DNA of 46,856 nt from Hypsibius dujardini (GCA_001579985.1 LRSR01013904.1:1-46856); one strand, 5' to 3'; shown: positions 1 through 22,297, numbered from the stretch's first letter. Numbers and translations: made by a program. The notes: generated by a model not told the origin, from the sequence alone.

Positions 1-10075
<10,075 letters not shown>

Positions 10076-13000
10076 GGTGATCGGTGAATGGTTCCCGGAG
10101 GATTCGGCCTGTCAGTTTAGCCGCATTGGCAGGGGCTGTCGGAAAAATAGATTCAATTAAGTTACCCATCTGAGTGACTGACTGTATGTGTGCCTATGTT
10201 TCTGTGGGTGTATCAGTGTTTATTTCTCTCTGTCTGTTTGTCTGTCTGTCTGCCTATCTGCCTGTCTGTCTGTCTGCCTGTCTGTCCTTCTGTCTGTGTG
10301 CATAGCTGTCTATCTGTCTGCCTCTGTCTTTCTGTCCGTTTGTCTGTCAGCTTGCCTGCTTGCTTGCCTGCCTGTCTCTAGCGAGAGTTAGTTATGTCTT
10401 GAAACAGTTCAGTCCGGTCTATTTTGATAAACCTGTTACATATGAATAAGCTAGAGAATGTTTTTCAGCCAATGACAAACGTGTTGGTTTATCCTATGAA
10501 TTTATATAGGGATTCAGGTCGATGGCTTTCGCATGATTGATTGGCTTGTTAGAGAGAAGACCGTTTTTTCACTTGCCACCTCGTTAAAGCGGAGCGCGGT
10601 CAGTTTTTTTGCGTTGCTGCTCGGTGTTTGTCAAGTCGTGTTCGTGTTCATTTGGAGAGAGTGAATATGATATTTAGCAGTAGGTGCAAGGTAGTTATGA
10701 CAAGGTCCCATAGCGAGGAGAGGAAGATTATTAGTGCTGCAATAACTCGATCACCGTCGATTCGCGCCATTCGCGCATGGTAGCGATGGTCAGTCAGGCA
10801 CGGAAGGATGTGGTGCTCTAGTCTCTCAAGTGGTCGGCATGTCGTCCTCACGGCCTTGACAGAACATGCATGTGCAGTAGCCCTCATGGGTGCTTGTTGA
10901 CTTCATTTACCGTTACCGATCAAAAACGGTGTTTGAATATGCCGAAAGCTATACCGAAACCTTCAAAATTATGACATACAGTAATGACAATGCTCTCCCC
11001 TCCCGTTAGTCGTTGTAAAAATGGTGGGGTCTGTTCGTGTGTCTTAATCTCTTTCTGTCGTGTCTATGTCTGCCTGAATCATTATCTGTTTTCATGCTCC
11101 CGCATTATTTGTCTATCCATATGTCTGCCTGCCTACCCACCTATATATCTGCTTGCCTGTCTGTCTGTCTGTTTGTCTGTCCGTTTCCTTGTCTATCTGT
11201 CTGTTTCTTTGACTGTCTGCCAGTCCTGAAAAGCTCGTTCTACCTGTATGTGTCTGCCGAATTGAGACAGCTGGATTCTGAAATGGTTTGGTGGTCACTG
11301 ATCGTAATGGGGTGAATTAAGTATGCTCTCGAATCTGTCTAGTCTACACTAGTTGTTGGGTCAAAACGTGCTTCCGCCTTGAAAACAAGACCGACACGTC
11401 CGACATCATCTGCCTGTTTGCCATGATCCGCCACTTGAGGCTCGCGAGGGAAGATCTAGCTTTACTTACCGCTGTTACCTGTCATGTAGTATTGATACAT
11501 TTTGAGTAAATGTCTTCATTTTTGTTAAGACTTTCTTATTTTCACCGCCAGGCGAGTGTATTAAGACTAGCGATGATTGGATTGCGACAGGTAACTTACC
11601 TATTCCACCTACAGATACGTGTGATCCCGGATGACCCAGACAAAGAATTGCAATTTCGGCACCCCAATCTACGATCCAATAGACGGTCACTCAGCCACCT
11701 CAACCAACTACTAGTACCTCGGCGGTGGTAGTAAATCAAAGAGCACGCACAAGGGTTGCTCTACATGTTAGCAGTTTCGATCAATGGCCGGATATAATGA
11801 GCTGTCCAATAATGCACGATACACAGGTGTACAAATACAACAACTGACCACGTCGTCAGTGGAAACTCTGCCGGTATTCGGTTTCTTATACCAGAGTAAT
11901 AGATGGACCAATTATGTAGCAAAAGGCGACGAGGCACACGCGTGTTTACACAATATATCGTTTAGTCCACAGTCACATCACAGGCACATACATCCACAAT
12001 CCAATCAATATAACAATAAGCTGGCGTGAAAATCCATTCAGACAATTAATCCCGGACGATTTTCACATATTTCACTCATGTGTCTGCCTGTATCCAGACA
12101 GATCAGCGAGTAAAGACAAAGACGGACGCCGTTCGACGGTTACAAGGGCAGGAAAGACGATCAACGACGTTGTGGTGGTGGTGATGAAGACGGACAACAC
12201 GTCCAAGACTAAGACAGACACAGAGGGAAAGATGAGGTGAGGTGTGTGTGTGTGCAAACGGAAATGCCAACCCGTGCGATTACCGCAACGAGAGACCGGC
12301 CACTGCTTTCAATATTCACGGATGGCTGCAATCAGGTCGCAAGCAACTTTTTCAGCCGAACGGTATCAGGTACTACTTACTACTAGGGGGTTGTACGTGG
12401 CAGCCAATCGCGGCATGCAGGAACGGCTATCGAAAAGGAAGGTGCAGGGACCTTAAGGAGATTGGCGGTATAGTAATACTCCTACTGTATACTGTGGTCC
12501 TCTCTTTCACACGATAACAATGCGGTCGTGTATACCCGCGGCTTTAGACGTCGTCTCAATTGAGGGACATGAAAATGTTGCGCTAATACGCCGGTTCGAC
12601 CACTTTTCCACCGATCTTTTCTATCGGGCTGTAAGGTCCAAGTCGATCGGACTCGGGCCCCACGAGGGAAGGAGAGAGAAAGGCAAGCACGTCAGTAGTG
12701 AGGTGAGCGTATCGCTGGCTCTGTTTGACTAATTTGACGACCTTGGAACAGTAGGCAGACAGACACTGTTATCACCATCAATAGTGTGTACATGCCCTGA
12801 GTAGTGTTAGTCCTCAACATCCGTACGGATTTCAATACCAACATACAAGCTTAATGCGATGAGCGACTAGAACCAGTGTAGTAAGTACCGGTGCGAGGAT
12901 CATCGTGCTTCAGCTGTCTCTGCTTTGATATTGTCTTGTGATTTGGTTGCCTGTACAGTATATATAGTGATAAGAGGATGTTTCAGTCGTCTTTCCAATT

Positions 13001-13557
13001 TAGCAAAATTGCTTTTCAATGTGATAGAGAGAATCCCATTCTGTATCGAACGATATGGGCAGAATTTCGATCTGAGGCCAGGATGCGGAGCTAACAGGAG
13101 AAACGCTGTTTTCACTTTCCATCAACAATGAAATCAATGAATGGTCCACGCAAGGCGATACAAACGTTTCCGATTGATTGGATTGAACCGAAGGCGTTAA
13201 GTGTTTCGCTCAATCTTTCAGAAGACAGGGATAGAAAGAAGGACAGTTTTGATGGATTTGTTACGACTTGTTGAAACGTTCAAGAGGCAGACAGAAAAGC
13301 GGAACAAGACGGAAAGCAAGTCAAGTCATAGACAATTCATAGATAAATAAGTAAAAAACTGTTCGCTTTATGGGAGAAGTAATGAGGGCATCCTCAGAGC
13401 AGATGGACTGGATCAAAGCGCTCAAGCAAAGCAAAATCGGAAAGAAAAAGAACGCTATGCGCTACCAAGACGTGTCTCAATCTCGATGGTGGCAAAAAAC
13501 AACGTCAGTGTATGGATCGATGGTCAATATGTGTGAAAGAACTCTGCTCCTTCGTGG
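10076..13557. other. Intergenic region without a resolved gene
   Basis: It lies between the myosin start and the TCTP stop. It holds two CTGT microsatellite blocks (about 10220-10380 and 11130-11225) and a coding-like stretch at about 11343-11480 on the plus strand (FRLENKTDTSDIICLFAMIR) that I cannot assign. On the minus strand, splice-like signals near 11600 (acceptor TCTGTAG, donor GTAAGTTACC) and near 11470 (donor GTAAGTAAAG) could mark untranslated 5' exons of the myosin gene; a possible acceptor (ACTGACAG) sits about 33 bases before the myosin ATG. None of this amounts to a gene model. Confidence 0.4.
10220..10380. repeat. CTGT/CTGC degenerate microsatellite
   Basis: The block is a near-continuous run of CTGT, CTGC, CTTG and CTAT tetranucleotides. 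In one frame it translates as CLSVCLSVC-type peptide, which is an artefact of the repeat. It is upstream of the myosin start. Confidence 0.9.
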
Positions 13558-15291
13558 TTAGACTTTCTCCTCAACCAGACCGTGTTTGAAGAAACTGAGG
13601 ATGGGCGTGTCCGTGCCGTCCACATCGCGGTACTCCACTGCAATGGACAGACACCCAGACATGAACAAGAAATATCAAGTCAGCTAACTAACAACGACAC
13701 TCCTTTGTCTGCCAGCTCAATATCCTGTATGCCTGAAAACATTACCATACTGGATATTTGTCTGTTTGCTCCAATTGAATGCCTGACGGACTGAAGTATG
13801 AACTGTCTGCCTGAACTCTTAATGCTTAGCTGTCTGCCTGTTGGTGTGCGAAGACAAAACTGCCTGTCAGAGTGGCTTGCTGTCTGGCCACAGGAATGGG
13901 AAGCGTGTCAGTCATCTGCGCGGACGGACGTACCGGTAACGACCATGCCCTTCTCGGCGTCCATGGACTCTCCCGTGTAGAACTGTAGGTTGGCGTGGGA
14001 GCCGAGGATCCTCTTGACGGCCGTCTGGACGTTCGCCTTGAACTTCTCCACATCGGCGGGGTTCTTCTCCTCCACTCGTTTGACTAGCGCCTTCATGTAA
14101 TCCTTGATATAGCCCTGGTACGCCTGTAAATACAACAAGGGCGTCAGTCGACAGACAGCCACAAGGAAAGTCAGACAAACTGACAACACAGGAAACGTCG
14201 AAGGAACAGACCCGTGTATTGAAAAAGCGTTCACATTTACGTAGGCAGACAAAGAGTCACACGAACAACATTAGCACAGGCAGGCAAGTAAAGTTTATAC
14301 ACTGGACAGGTTTTAAACATGTAGTCCAGAGTGTAGTCAAAGACAGGAAGTCCCTGTAAGGCTTACCTTCTTGTCTTGCAAAAAGGGGACTTCTTGGAGG
14401 CGATTGTTGAGGACGACATCGACTCCAGACTCGGTGGCCTCATCCGTTCCCTCATCCGCCTCCTCCTGGCTGGCGTTGGCTCCTGCCAGCACAATGTCCT
14501 CCCCGATCTTCCGTGTTACATACTGAAAAAAAATTACGATAGAAAAAATAAGGCACACAAATCATACATGACACTCAGTGACATCAATCAAGCAATCAAC
14601 CAAAGCATTCACACTTCGCGGATTAAATCACAAATATCAAAGCAAATTACTCAATATCCGAATTTAATTAAAATACTATTTAAATGTATTGCAAAATCAA
14701 TATATGTTCGTGATGTTAAATACCAAATATCAGCAAGTAAAATGGAAGGCTTTATTCAGGCTGATATCATCATCTTAAAATTTCTTTTAATTCTAACGGA
14801 TCAAACAAAGACGAGAAACAGGAATATCGGCCACCGAATCGGTCAATAACTATGATTTCATCGATAATGAGTAAAAAAGGCAGAGTGTCATAATCAGATA
14901 AAGAAAAGATGCAATGAGAACATTATTCAATTAATCAAAGAAAAATCAATCAATCACCTGGGTAATCACTCAATCAAGAAACAGATATGCCTAAAGCGCA
15001 AATCAACCAATCAAGCAACAGCTTCCATTACGAACTTCCTCACAATTTCCAGTTGCAAAGAAATCATCCCCTACCTTTCCGGTGACCTCGTAGATGCACT
15101 CATCAACCAATTTGACCTTGCAGGCATCGGTAAACAACTCATCTCCTGCAAAACAACGACAAGCAACACGGTAAAAATCAGTAAAGTGTCAACGACCCCC
15201 AAAAACAGTTTTATTTTGTGTGACAACAAAATCCCCGGCGAATACTAAATTCCCAACTCTCACCGGTTACGGCGTCCTTGTAGATGATCAT
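13558..15291 (-). CDS. TPT1: Translationally controlled tumour protein (TCTP)
   Basis: Small, usually abundant cytosolic protein of the Mss4-like fold, linked in other animals to growth control, calcium and tubulin binding. Five exons: 15264-15291, 15075-15145, 14367-14522, 13934-14123, 13558-13637, joined in frame to 174 codons plus stop, close to the usual length of about 172. It begins MIIYKDAVTGDELFTDACKV and shows TCTP signature stretches: IGEDIVLAGANAS before the acidic loop (EEADEGTDEATES), then LQFYTGESMDAEKGMV, and a C-terminal YRDVDGTDTPILSFFKHGL. The start is fixed by the conserved N-terminus. A pyrimidine tract immediately upstream fits translation control through a 5'TOP leader. 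The donor after exon 4 is GTACGT; an upstream GTTACC is a weaker alternative. Confidence 0.96.
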
Positions 15292-15311
15292 TTTTTCGGA
15301 AGGGAGAAAGG
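15292..15311 (-). promoter_or_regulatory. 5'TOP-like leader of TCTP
   Basis: Read on the minus strand, a 14-base pyrimidine run (CCTTTCTCCCTTCC, plus 15298-15311) is followed by GAAAAA and the TCTP ATG. TCTP is a classical TOP mRNA in other animals, so transcription probably starts at a C in this run, giving a leader of about 20 nt. The transcription start itself is inferred. Confidence 0.6.
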
Positions 15312-15953
15312 ATTACTAATCACGTCTGCAGGGAAGATGGAAAAGTCGAGGACCTGCTGGACGACGAAGGAGAAAGTCAAGAACCGCCGGTGAACAATTT
15401 TTGTGATTTCACTCTTCACAAGCAAGCCGATGCAATGTGGCAGCTCGTGCCTGATTGGCAAAACTATATTCTTACAGCGTGTCTGATTGGTCGAATTTAT
15501 CATGCCAGCCAATGACATATAGCACAAAAACGGCATGGTTTGGCCGTTCTAGCAGCATGAAAATCAACTGGGTTCAGTTCGATTCAATTCAGACTGAACG
15601 GGGCTAACAGTCTCAAAAAAGTGTGCGAAGAGGTTTTCCCATCTTTTTGAAGTTTACCGTGTGAGAAGGTCAGTCTAACATCTTTAACTTCCAGACCGTT
15701 GGGAGGTGACTAGCTGCGTAATTCAAACAAGAATAAAGGCAACACAAAAGTAATCACATGGAATGCTTTTCCTCACTTTAGTTCCTCATTTTTTGTCACA
15801 AAAAATGGAGGAACACCCACGTACAAAACGGGGAAGGGGGGAGCGGAAAGAAGGAAAAGGCTCATTAAAAGCTATCTCGAAATCAGGGCACACAGCGCTG
15901 CATTGGGAAGGGAAAAGTTGTTGGGCGCTGAAGGGGGAGAGGCAGAATGACCA
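15312..15953. other. Spacer between DNAJC5 copy A and TCTP
   Basis: Both flanking genes are on the minus strand, so this holds the 3' UTR of the DNAJC5 copy and the TCTP promoter. I see no further gene in it. Confidence 0.5.
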
Positions 15954-17763
15954 TCAGACATTGTCCTGTATTTCGGTGTATCGGACGGTCGTCGTCGCGG
16001 CTGGCGAGAGACCTCTTCGTTCATTCATCTCCGTGGAATTGGGCACTGGGATGGGCATGCCGACGTACGGCTGCTGCTGCTGGTAGAGACCGGCAGGAAC
16101 TTCCGGAGACGCCCAAGGGGAGCTGCTCCCTGGTTGGAGGGTGATGGGGGATGGCCTGTCCGGGGAAATTTCGCCGCGTTTGCTACCCGGTTGTGTGGTC
16201 GACGTCGAGGTGTTACTACCGAGATGGGTCTCGTCCTGAAATTATAACTTGTAGTCTCCAGAAAGAGATACACATGCACCAGACAGGCAACGGAGTTAAT
16301 GAAACATTAAACGGATTGGCTCACGTGTAAATGTCCGTGCTCATCAAATTCGTCCGGATGCTTCGGACGGCATTTGCCGCAGCAGCAGTTAAAGCAGCAA
16401 CAGCAGCAACAGCAGAAATAACAGCCTGAACAATAACAAAACAAAACATTCAATTGGCAGAATGTAAGTCTGCAGTTACGCCTGTTACATTGTCTGTCTG
16501 TTAGTCAGTCTGTCTGGATCTGTATGTGTGTCTGTGTCTGTATGTCTGCCTGCGTGCCTGTTTATTTGTCGTTCGGTCACAGATGACTGCTAGTCCCTCC
16601 AACTGTCTCAGAAACGATAAAACGTACCAGTTAGAATTCCACAGCAAACTATAAGCCCCTGTTAAAGAATATATGATAGTTGAAGAAAAGGTCGTCGAAA
16701 CACGATTAATTATTAGGAAATTGAGGCTCCAGACAGACGTACCTTGCACCATTTATTCTGTAACAGCAGATATATGGGGACATTATCTTCTCCTATCTGT
16801 TCAGCAATACTCAAACCTAATCATGACAGGAAGAACGATGTTAGGTTTTATTGATGCGATCGAACTTTGCAAGGAACGGCGGAAGTTATTGTCATAAATG
16901 CAGACACGCCTCTTGGACCCACCCAAGCTGCCGTATGCGTCGTACAGTTCCCGCTTCGCTGGATCGCTCAGGACGGAATTCGCGTAGTTGATGTCTCTTA
17001 TCTGTATCACACAAATTATTAGTGAACTAACTACTGAGGCACTATTACTCCTACTACATCAACGACAGGAATAAGGAAGAGACACTTTCTGCATGCACTC
17101 ACTCTCACGGAAGCTGAAGGATCGTCTGGATTCTTATCTGTTCAGAAAGAAAAAATAATAAAAACTACAGAACCGACATAAATAAAAAACGGGAAATGAA
17201 GAAATGTACCTGGGTGATACTTCAAGGCCATCTGGAAGAAGGGTAGAGAGGAAGAGTTAGGTCTGTCTATGACAAGTAACCGATTAATTCTTTGATTGAT
17301 TCGATCGGTTGCCAACAGCGAAGATTCATTGATTATTGATTGCATGAATAACTCTGTGAAAAGCCGAATTTCTGGAACAATGTTGAATGAACAAAAAAGG
17401 TTAGGAAGGTACATCTAGAGGAATTTACCATCAAACAATAAAAGTATAAGAATAATTTTGAAAATACCGATCATGCGTCCGATATGTGTGAGGTTCCGAT
17501 TTCAAAAGCAGCACACTCACTTGATTGCGTGATTGCGTGAAAACGAAATAACCACTTCCACAGCAACTTGATTAGTTGATTTGGCATTATCAAGCCTCAA
17601 ATTTGCTGTTTTTTCTAGCTCATTTGACAGTTGAATGGAGCTGGCTCACCTTCCGATAATTGCGCTTAATGTCTTCTGGCGTGGCGCCCTTCTCCAGCTG
17701 AAGTTGCTGGTACAAGGACTGCCCAGCCGTGGACAGCTTTCGCCCCCCAGCCTCAGCGTTCAT
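15954..17763 (-). CDS. DNAJC5: Cysteine string protein, DNAJC5 family (copy A)
   Basis: J-domain co-chaperone of secretory and synaptic vesicles, anchored by palmitoylated cysteines and working with Hsc70. Eight exons: 17650-17763, 17210-17231, 17103-17137, 16923-17001, 16743-16816, 16628-16658, 16325-16425, 15954-16235; the spliced length is 738 nt (245 residues, long for CSP at about 200). Order: phosphosite-like N-terminus ([13 protein letters not shown]), J domain with HPD in KYHPDKNPDD, linker ([11 protein letters not shown]), hydrophobic segment ([11 protein letters not shown]), then the cysteine string [19 protein letters not shown]. The last exon encodes a Ser/Pro/Thr-rich tail of 93 residues ending in [10 protein letters not shown]. 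It is a tandem paralogue of the copy at 19369-21400, with matching exon lengths apart from exon 5, which is split in copy B. Confidence 0.95.
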
Positions 17764-19368
17764 CTTTGCGTGTGAAAATCCAACCAGAAATCCCACGTCG
17801 TAAAACCTTTTCGATAAAATATGAATAGAAAAATTATAACCTAATAATTTCTGGCCGACGGAGAAGATAAAATTGAACGAGTTTTTTACAAAGTTGTTCT
17901 AGTCTACCCTCAAATGATCTCATCGAATTCCCATCCAGTCGAGGACTAAGAGTCAATCAACGCTTTTTGTTGTCAATCAATCAAGAGGCGAAGCAGCGCA
18001 CATCTAATGTATTCGATTCAGCAATCAATCAAATCAAGCAGAGCTTTTTGCAGCTATATCATGCACGGCACAGTGATGTGGTGGTCAATAAATCAATCTA
18101 TGACCTTACAATTGAACCCGTTTATCTGTTCCTGCAGATGGCGCTGCACAATTCCCCATATAAATATCATGTGGAGTCTTGGTCGTGGCTTTAATATGTT
18201 TAAAATGACATAAAAATCATTTAAAGAGTCTCGGAACTCAAAGAACTGTGAACATTTCATAAATTACTTTCTGGAAGTGCGATAAGCTTCTTGAAGCGGT
18301 ATTAATCGGCCCTGGCAAAAGAAGGGTTGGAGAATTTTATGGCGCGAATATTATTGAATTAGCAAAGCAAGTGCGGGCAAATTTATGGCCTTTTAACTGT
18401 AACGGTTAACCTTTGCATCACAGAATAGCCAAAAACAAATAAGAGTCAGATGGGTGACAAACCCTTGGATCATGTTTTAGTCACTGAGACACCAATAGCA
18501 TCCGATTCTATAACCAGCGTAGATGGCACAAGACCTATATTCAAGAAGTTCCATGGGCGACTAACAAAAGTACTTTTGCATCTTAACGAGGTCATTGTCA
18601 AAAGTGAAAACCGAGTATATAGCCAAGAAATCCAATTTTTCTATTCCGTAAACTGAAACACACTGACAAAACCTACTGCTGACTTTAAATTAAAACTAAA
18701 AAAAGGAAAAGGGCCTTGTTTATGGTAATATGGTCATTTATCCAAAAGCCCGAAATACAATGTGAAAAAATAATATTATTATTTACTAAATAAATTGGTG
18801 TTTAACAGGAATTATGGGTAATATATAATACATAAAATGTAAATATAATTCCAAATAAAATACCATTTGACGCCGATCAGATTCATTAGGTCAATTTACG
18901 GAATTACGAATGTGTAAAGTGAAAAAGCCTTCCGTTTTTGTGAAATCACTAAACTTCCTCATGGCGAAGTTGTGGTATTTAAGGAAACGTATAGCTTCCT
19001 TCGTGCAGGATAGACAATGTGCAAGTCGGAAGGGAACCTTTTCTTTTCTCAACAAACTTAACCGATGATTGCTTGATCAATACCAATGACATCCAATTTT
19101 AAGCCTTTGGCTCGCATCAGTCAGAAGACTCAGAATACTAATAAACGGGTACAACAAGACATCGAAAGATAAACCGTCATTACTTGCACCTTTTCACCGA
19201 GATCAAAAGAGACAGCACGAAGCGGTACTGCACCGAGAGTATGATAGTGTGCAACGATGGTGACTAGAAAGGACATGTCCAGACCTTCGATTAAATTAAC
19301 CAAAAACTGCAACCACTTGGTGCAGCAGACACAGACCGGAAGGAGACAGACAGACAGACAGCAGCACC
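17764..19368. other. Spacer between the two DNAJC5 copies
   Basis: AT-rich sequence holding the promoter of copy A and the 3' UTR of copy B. An open stretch at 18450-18656 (plus, 68 codons, MGDKPLDHVLVTETP) has no recognisable family and no splice context, so I do not call it a gene. CAATCA-type repeats occur at about 17950-18110. Confidence 0.5.
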
Positions 19369-21400
19369 TCAGGCATCCTGGATGTCGGTGTAGCGAACGC
19401 GGGCGTTGCCAGTCGGCGCGGATGTGAGACCGGTCCGTTCGTTGGCTCTCGGTCCACCCATCGGGATCGGTGGACGTTGCGGCTGCTGGTAGTTGTAGCC
19501 GCGTCCGCCACCTCCACTGGTGTTGGGAAACTGCTTGTCCCCGCTGGTGAAGGCGGATCCCTTGGTGTTGCTCCACGGTTGCTCGCTGATGGGGGACGTC
19601 GAGTCGGGAGAGTCGTCGTCGTTGGCGGCCGGTCCGGTCGGAGAATTGTCCCCGTCAAACTCCTCCTGGTGAAAAAAGCAACTCCTCTATATAGATTACC
19701 AGATCAGAAAATACTAACGCTATAATAAAACTCGTGCCACCAACATTACTGTCAACAGCATCAACATTTTGGTCTATGTAAAATTTTAAAAATTACTAAA
19801 TTAAATAAAAAATATTTCAAATTCCATTAATCTTTAAATAATTTTGTCGACAGATTTTAAATAAATATAAAATATCACTAAAGTTACCCCCATGAAGAAA
19901 AATGAAACTAGGTTTCAAATATATGGGGCCAGCGGGTGAAAGGGACTTACTCGTAAAAAGCCGTACTCCCCGGTCTCCTCCCGATTTTTGGGCTTGTACT
20001 TTCCGAAGCAGAAATTACAGCAACAACAGCAGCAGCAGCAGAAATAGCATCCTACATAAGAGACACTCCGAAGATGAGAAACACTGGGATCAGGGAACTA
20101 ACACTTAGTACATAAACAGACAGATATGGTATAGACGAAACTTAAAGGCAGCCTCACAGATGGGTAGACAGTAAGAGAGGCAGAGACAAACAGGCAGGCA
20201 GACACAGACACAAAGACACAGAGAGATGGACAGACAGAAAGATAGCGGACAAACAGACAGACAGATGCCTAGGTAGACAAACGACTGAATAGACCGACAG
20301 ATACACAGGCAGATTGACAGACCGATAGATAGGCAGAAAAACAGAAAGACGTACAGACAAAAGATAAGCGAACGGGCAGGCAAGCAGGTACAGTAAACGG
20401 ACCTTACCGGTTATCAGGCCGCAAAATAAGAAAAGACCCTGCAGCAAAAAAACAGCTTCATCTCATTGTCAACTGAGAACCAGCTGGGAGTTTGCAAGTA
20501 CGAACCTTGCACCATTTATTCTGGAGCAAGAAGTAAGTATGGACCTGAAAAAGAGCAATTTTAGTTCACGTCGGCACACAAGTTCATACCTTCCTCGGCC
20601 TCATCGTCATTGCACTTACATTTTCTTCGCCGATTTGCTCAGCAATATATAAACCTGAAAACAGACGAAGCATTTCGTTATCTGGCCAAATTCTTGGGTA
20701 AATGATGATGAAGGCCATCTGCCAGCGTCACGGGGATGCAGTACAGGTACCTAAGCTGCCATAGGCGTCGTACAGCTCTCGCTTCGTTGGGTCACTCAAG
20801 ACGGAATTGGCGTAGTTAATGTCCCTAATCTGAAATAAATAAGGATAAAATGAAAGCCAACCCTGTCTGGTGGATGTATAATAGACAGCATATGGCCACG
20901 AGGAATTACCCTGTTAGCTGCTAAGGGATCGTCAGGATTCTTGTCTACAACGAAAAGGCAGCGCAATTATGCAATGCACATATAACACAGCCGCACAAGG
21001 CGTTTGCCAGAGATAAAACTGGATAATACCTGGATGATATTTCAAGGCCATCTGAATTGAGACAGAAAGAAAGAAAGTTTAAGTACGTGTAACTACACAT
21101 TGCCTCTTTCCATTGATTGATTGAATGACGCAAATTTGATTATACGAAATCTATTCGTGGATTTAATTGGTCGATCGCTTGATTGGTAGTCGCAGTGTTC
21201 ATTGCTGTCCCATTGTTGTATGTCGCAGCAGTTTTTTTGATCATCTACTAATGTGAAAAGGAATATATCAAGAGGCAGAAACGTACCTTTCGATAGGAGC
21301 GTTTCACGTCTTCCGAGGTGGCACCCTTCTCCAGGCCGAGCTGCAGGTACAGCGACTGCCCCGCCGCCGACAGTTTGCGCCCTCCAATTTCCGCGTCCAT
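19369..21400 (-). CDS. DNAJC5: Cysteine string protein, DNAJC5 family (copy B)
   Basis: Second J-domain cysteine string protein. Nine exons: 21287-21400, 21030-21051, 20910-20944, 20751-20829, 20620-20654, 20506-20544, 20408-20438, 19951-20051, 19369-19665; the spliced length is 753 nt (250 residues). The J domain has HPD (KYHPDKNPDD), followed by [19 protein letters not shown], which is closer to vertebrate CSP than copy A is, a hydrophobic [11 protein letters not shown], and the string [18 protein letters not shown]. Eight consecutive cysteines are present, but the distal CCC and GKC of copy A are replaced by FCFGKYK. The Gly/Pro/Ser-rich tail ends in VRYTDIQDA. Exon lengths match copy A one for one except that A's 74-nt exon appears here as 35 + 39 nt. 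The ATG at 21400 is head to head with AspRS. Confidence 0.95.
20105..20395. repeat. CAGA-rich degenerate tetranucleotide tract in DNAJC5 copy B intron
   Basis: ACAGACAGAT/GCAGACAG-type units fill most of the intron between the hydrophobic exon (20408-20438) and the cysteine-string exon (19951-20051). It belongs to the same family of intronic tracts seen throughout the window. Confidence 0.85.
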
Positions 21401-22297
21401 TTTTAATTTTCACACCTAAAAATGAAAGTCGACTAAAGCAATTTTCCCGCAATTCAAACGCCAATCTCCATTGAAATTACAGTGTGTGAGTGCAATTCTG
21501 CACATACGCGCTAAAAGTAGAGAGGGATCAACGATGGAAGGGGGAGAGGAGTGTGATCCGTGTCAGCGTTTTCCCTATCTCCAGCCTCGCCGCCCGCGCT
21601 TCCGGTGAGCAGGAGCAGGAGGGGAGAAAGCAGGATATTCTGCAATGTGACGCGATCGTGTGCGCTGAGACTGAGTGTGTACTGTACTGTGTGTGCTTGG
21701 AGACTAGGGAATCGGGATGGATGGCTATACTGCGATCAGTGTAATACCCCTTTTCACTCCTCGCTCTGGCATAGCGGATTCAGGAGGACAGCAATGAAAG
21801 GGATGTGCAGTAGCAGAGGATTGCGGAATATTTGTGAACGCGCGAAAAAATCGATAAAGGAAAAAACAAACTTTGACGCAGGGGTCCAGCTGTTTGCCGT
21901 GGCTTGGGGGTTAGGCGTAGAAAGGCGGGGCCAGGCGAAAAAATGTTGTCTGAAAAAGTCGCAAACCAGTGCGAAAAAGCAGCGAACAAGTCTGGTCGCG
22001 AACAAAAGTCGCGAACAAAATACTTAGGAGTAGGTTCCGACGACGGAGAGACAGATATATTTTCAAAGTGTAGTAGTATGGTACGAATAGGCGTAATTCC
22101 TACAGTTTAACTATTTGTCGCGAGCAAATTTGATTAAACTACGGAGCTCCACCAGCAGACTGCGCATTGATTCGTCATCGCAATGAAAAGATTGAAATCC
22201 GGCGAAAGTTTGCATCACTTGTCTGCTGCGGATTTCTTTCTGTCCACGCGAGTCGCATTGGTATTTACGCTTCATTTTCCTCACAGAATTTTCCAAA
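21401..22297. promoter_or_regulatory. Divergent promoter region of DNAJC5 copy B and AspRS
   Basis: 897 bases separate two divergent ATGs. The stretch at about 21540-22030 is richer in GC than the flanks, as expected for a shared promoter. A CCTCACAG acceptor-like site 11 bases before the AspRS ATG suggests the AspRS 5' UTR may be spliced. No TATA box is evident. Confidence 0.45.

Noticed and set aside
10188-10391. Open frames reading CLSVCLSVC or QTDRQTDR peptides (also near 5100, 11040, 20150, 23830, 26150, 28120, 29160, 37750, 37900, 44050)
   Set aside because: They are translations of CTGT/CAGA microsatellites in introns and intergenic DNA, without conserved sequence or splice context.
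12242-12732. Open frames of 70-91 codons in the intergenic gap
   Set aside because: No recognisable domain, biased composition, no partner exons.
13912-14178. Alternative frame over TCTP exon 4
   Set aside because: The TCTP frame matches the family and splices in phase; this one does not.
18450-18656. 68-codon open frame between the DNAJC5 copies
   Set aside because: No family, no splice signals, AT-rich surroundings; kept only as a note in the spacer entry.
21560-22027. 155-codon open frame in the DNAJC5/AspRS divergent promoter
   Set aside because: Cys/Ser/Arg-rich, no family resemblance, and it lies in the GC-rich promoter between two good starts.
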